From Saururus chinensis (taxonomy: Eukaryota > Streptophyta > Magnoliopsida > Piperales > Saururaceae): a stretch of 64,000 bases of DNA. A program made the position numbers and the translations under genes. This document shows, in pieces, positions 62,960 through 64,000 of this stretch. The notes under the pieces are model-generated. The model was not told the DNA's origin, ran no database searches, and was given only the letters and a program-made list of their open reading frames with translations. The stretch is from assembly GCA_035235625.1 (NCBI GenBank), contig CP141150.1, positions 930,001 through 994,000 of the forward strand, written 5' to 3'. Position 1 is the first letter of the stretch; every line of letters begins with the position of its first letter.

Positions 62960-63010
<51 letters not shown>

Positions 63011-63285
63011 GCATATACGTATGTGTGTGTGAGAGAGAGAAATAATCAATTAGTGATCTAGTAGTTCTTAAGAGAAGTATAATCGTACGTACATAAGTAA
63101 AAAAGACCAATATGATTAGTTAAATTAAGAATATGTAAGTAAAATTACATATTTATATTTATTAAGATTAGAATAATTAAAGGTAGTATTTAAATATTTA
63201 ATAATATATATTAGAGAAATTTATTTAAATAATAATTTTTAAATAAATATTTACCAATTTAGACCACTTTGAGAAATATTTCCCA
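62540..63285. other. Spacer with a palindromic CTCGAGCTCG-rich repeat and TA microsatellite
   Basis: At 62670-62850 there are many overlapping CTCGAGCTCGA / GAGCTCGAA phrases, a pattern of a common dispersed plant repeat I cannot name with certainty. An A/T-rich part contains (TA)n at about 62966-63007 and a short GT/GA run. No gene is seen. Confidence 0.5.
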
Positions 63286-63983
63286 AAGTAGTGTTGCTTT
63301 TTTCCACGCAGGCGCCAGCCAAGTAGCTGGCGCATGCATGGCTTTTTTTAATTTTTTTTATTTCGTCCTTCTCAGTACTCCCCTCCCCTTCCCTCTCTCT
63401 CTTCACTCTCTATCCTCTCTCTCTCTCTCTCTTCACACTCTCTCCTCTCTCTCTCTCTTCACTCTCTCCCCTCACTCTCACTCTCTCTCTCTCTCCTATC
63501 TCTCTCTCTTCACTCTCTCTCCTCTTTCTTTCTACAATCTCTCTCTCTTCTATCTCTCCACTCTCTCTCTCTTCTCTCCTCTTTCTTTCTTTATTCACTG
63601 TCTCTCTCTTCTCTTTCTCTCTTTATTCACTGTCTCCTCTCTCACTCCACTTTCTCTCCTCTTTCTCCAAAGTGGTGTTGCTTTTTGCCAGGCAGGCGCT
63701 AGCCAAGCTTGCGTGGCTTTTTTTGAATTTTTTTTGATTTTGTCTTTTAGAATGACAAAATCAATACTGTATATCAGTACTTCCTTCTCTCCTCTCCCCT
63801 CCCCTCCCCTGCCCTCCTCTCTCTCTCTCTTCACTCTCTCTCCTCTCTTCTCTCTCTCTCCTCTCTCTTCACACTCTCTCCTCTCTCTCTCTCCTCACAT
63901 TCTTTCTCCCTCTTCACTCTCTCTCCTCTCTCTCTCTCTTCACTCTCTCCCCTCACTCTCTCTCTCCTATCTCTCTCTCTTCA
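63286..63983 (+). repeat. Duplicated unit with long CT-rich tracts
   Basis: A ~100-base head (CCAAAGTRGTGTTGCTTTTT, then CAGGCGC-AGCCAAG, then a T-rich run) occurs at about 63284 and again at 63667. Each is followed by a (CT)n-rich tract, about 63380-63666 and 63784-63983. In the first head, GCGCCAGC and GCTGGCGC (63311-63332) form a perfect 8-base stem. The 239-codon frame across it is Ser/Leu low complexity and not a gene. Confidence 0.7.
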
Positions 63984-64000
63984 TGTAAGGGCCCTGATTT
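63984..64000 (+). mobile_element. First 17 bases of a third family A long LTR
   Basis: TGTAAGGGCCCTGATTT matches the start of the LTR at 3523 (TGTAAGGTCCCTGATTT) at 16 of 17 bases and begins with the expected TG. The rest lies outside the window. Confidence 0.6.

Noticed and set aside
63269-63988. 239-codon frame at the right edge
   Set aside because: Ser/Leu low-complexity translation of CT microsatellite tracts.

Overview
This is a nuclear plant window, most likely from a eudicot. Genes have GT-AG introns, gene-poor DNA is very AT-rich, and most non-genic sequence is retrotransposon LTRs and MITEs. I found no bacterial-type operon, CRISPR array or rRNA. Five protein genes and one tRNA can be modelled. 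All exon coordinates were read by hand from splice sites, reading phase and my memory of the Arabidopsis families, so they should be confirmed with transcripts.

Layout: a small single-pass membrane protein gene (244-2189, +) with twin TATA boxes. Then intergenic DNA with a 5.24-kb solo LTR (3523-8762). STT3, probably STT3B, the catalytic subunit of ER oligosaccharyltransferase, follows (11511-16478, -, 6 coding exons, 739 aa), with two Tourist-like MITEs in its first coding intron. A repeat-dominated block (17-34.5 kb) comes next, with a probable small solo LTR, a ~3.2-kb LTR carrying an opposite-strand LTR inside it, a second copy of the long LTR family carrying another LTR inside it, a degenerate ~1.35-kb direct duplication and a cluster of Stowaway-like MITEs. 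HUA2 (35173-46769, +, 11 exons, 1588 aa) is a PWWP plus CID nuclear factor, with an antisense RTE LINE remnant and a small solo LTR in one intron. A LysM-domain gene (50772-52614, -, 363 aa), tRNA-Ala(AGC) (58413-58485, -) and HCF136 (58777-62443, +, 8 exons, 410 aa; a photosystem II assembly factor of the thylakoid lumen) complete the gene set. The right edge holds a CT-rich duplicated segment and the first 17 bases of a third copy of the long LTR family.

The genes do not form one pathway. Their grouping is best explained by inherited gene order. HCF136, the LysM gene, HUA2 and the small membrane protein match the neighbourhood I recall as Arabidopsis At5g23120-At5g23160. The ClpP2 gene recalled between LysM and HUA2 is not seen, and STT3 plus about 28 kb of other DNA, mostly repeats, lies between HUA2 and the membrane-protein gene.

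I found no convincing undescribed biological system. The least explained signal is two clusters of a 16-base palindromic motif (8.9-9.05 and 9.93-10.22 kb) flanking ~0.9 kb of unrecognised sequence.
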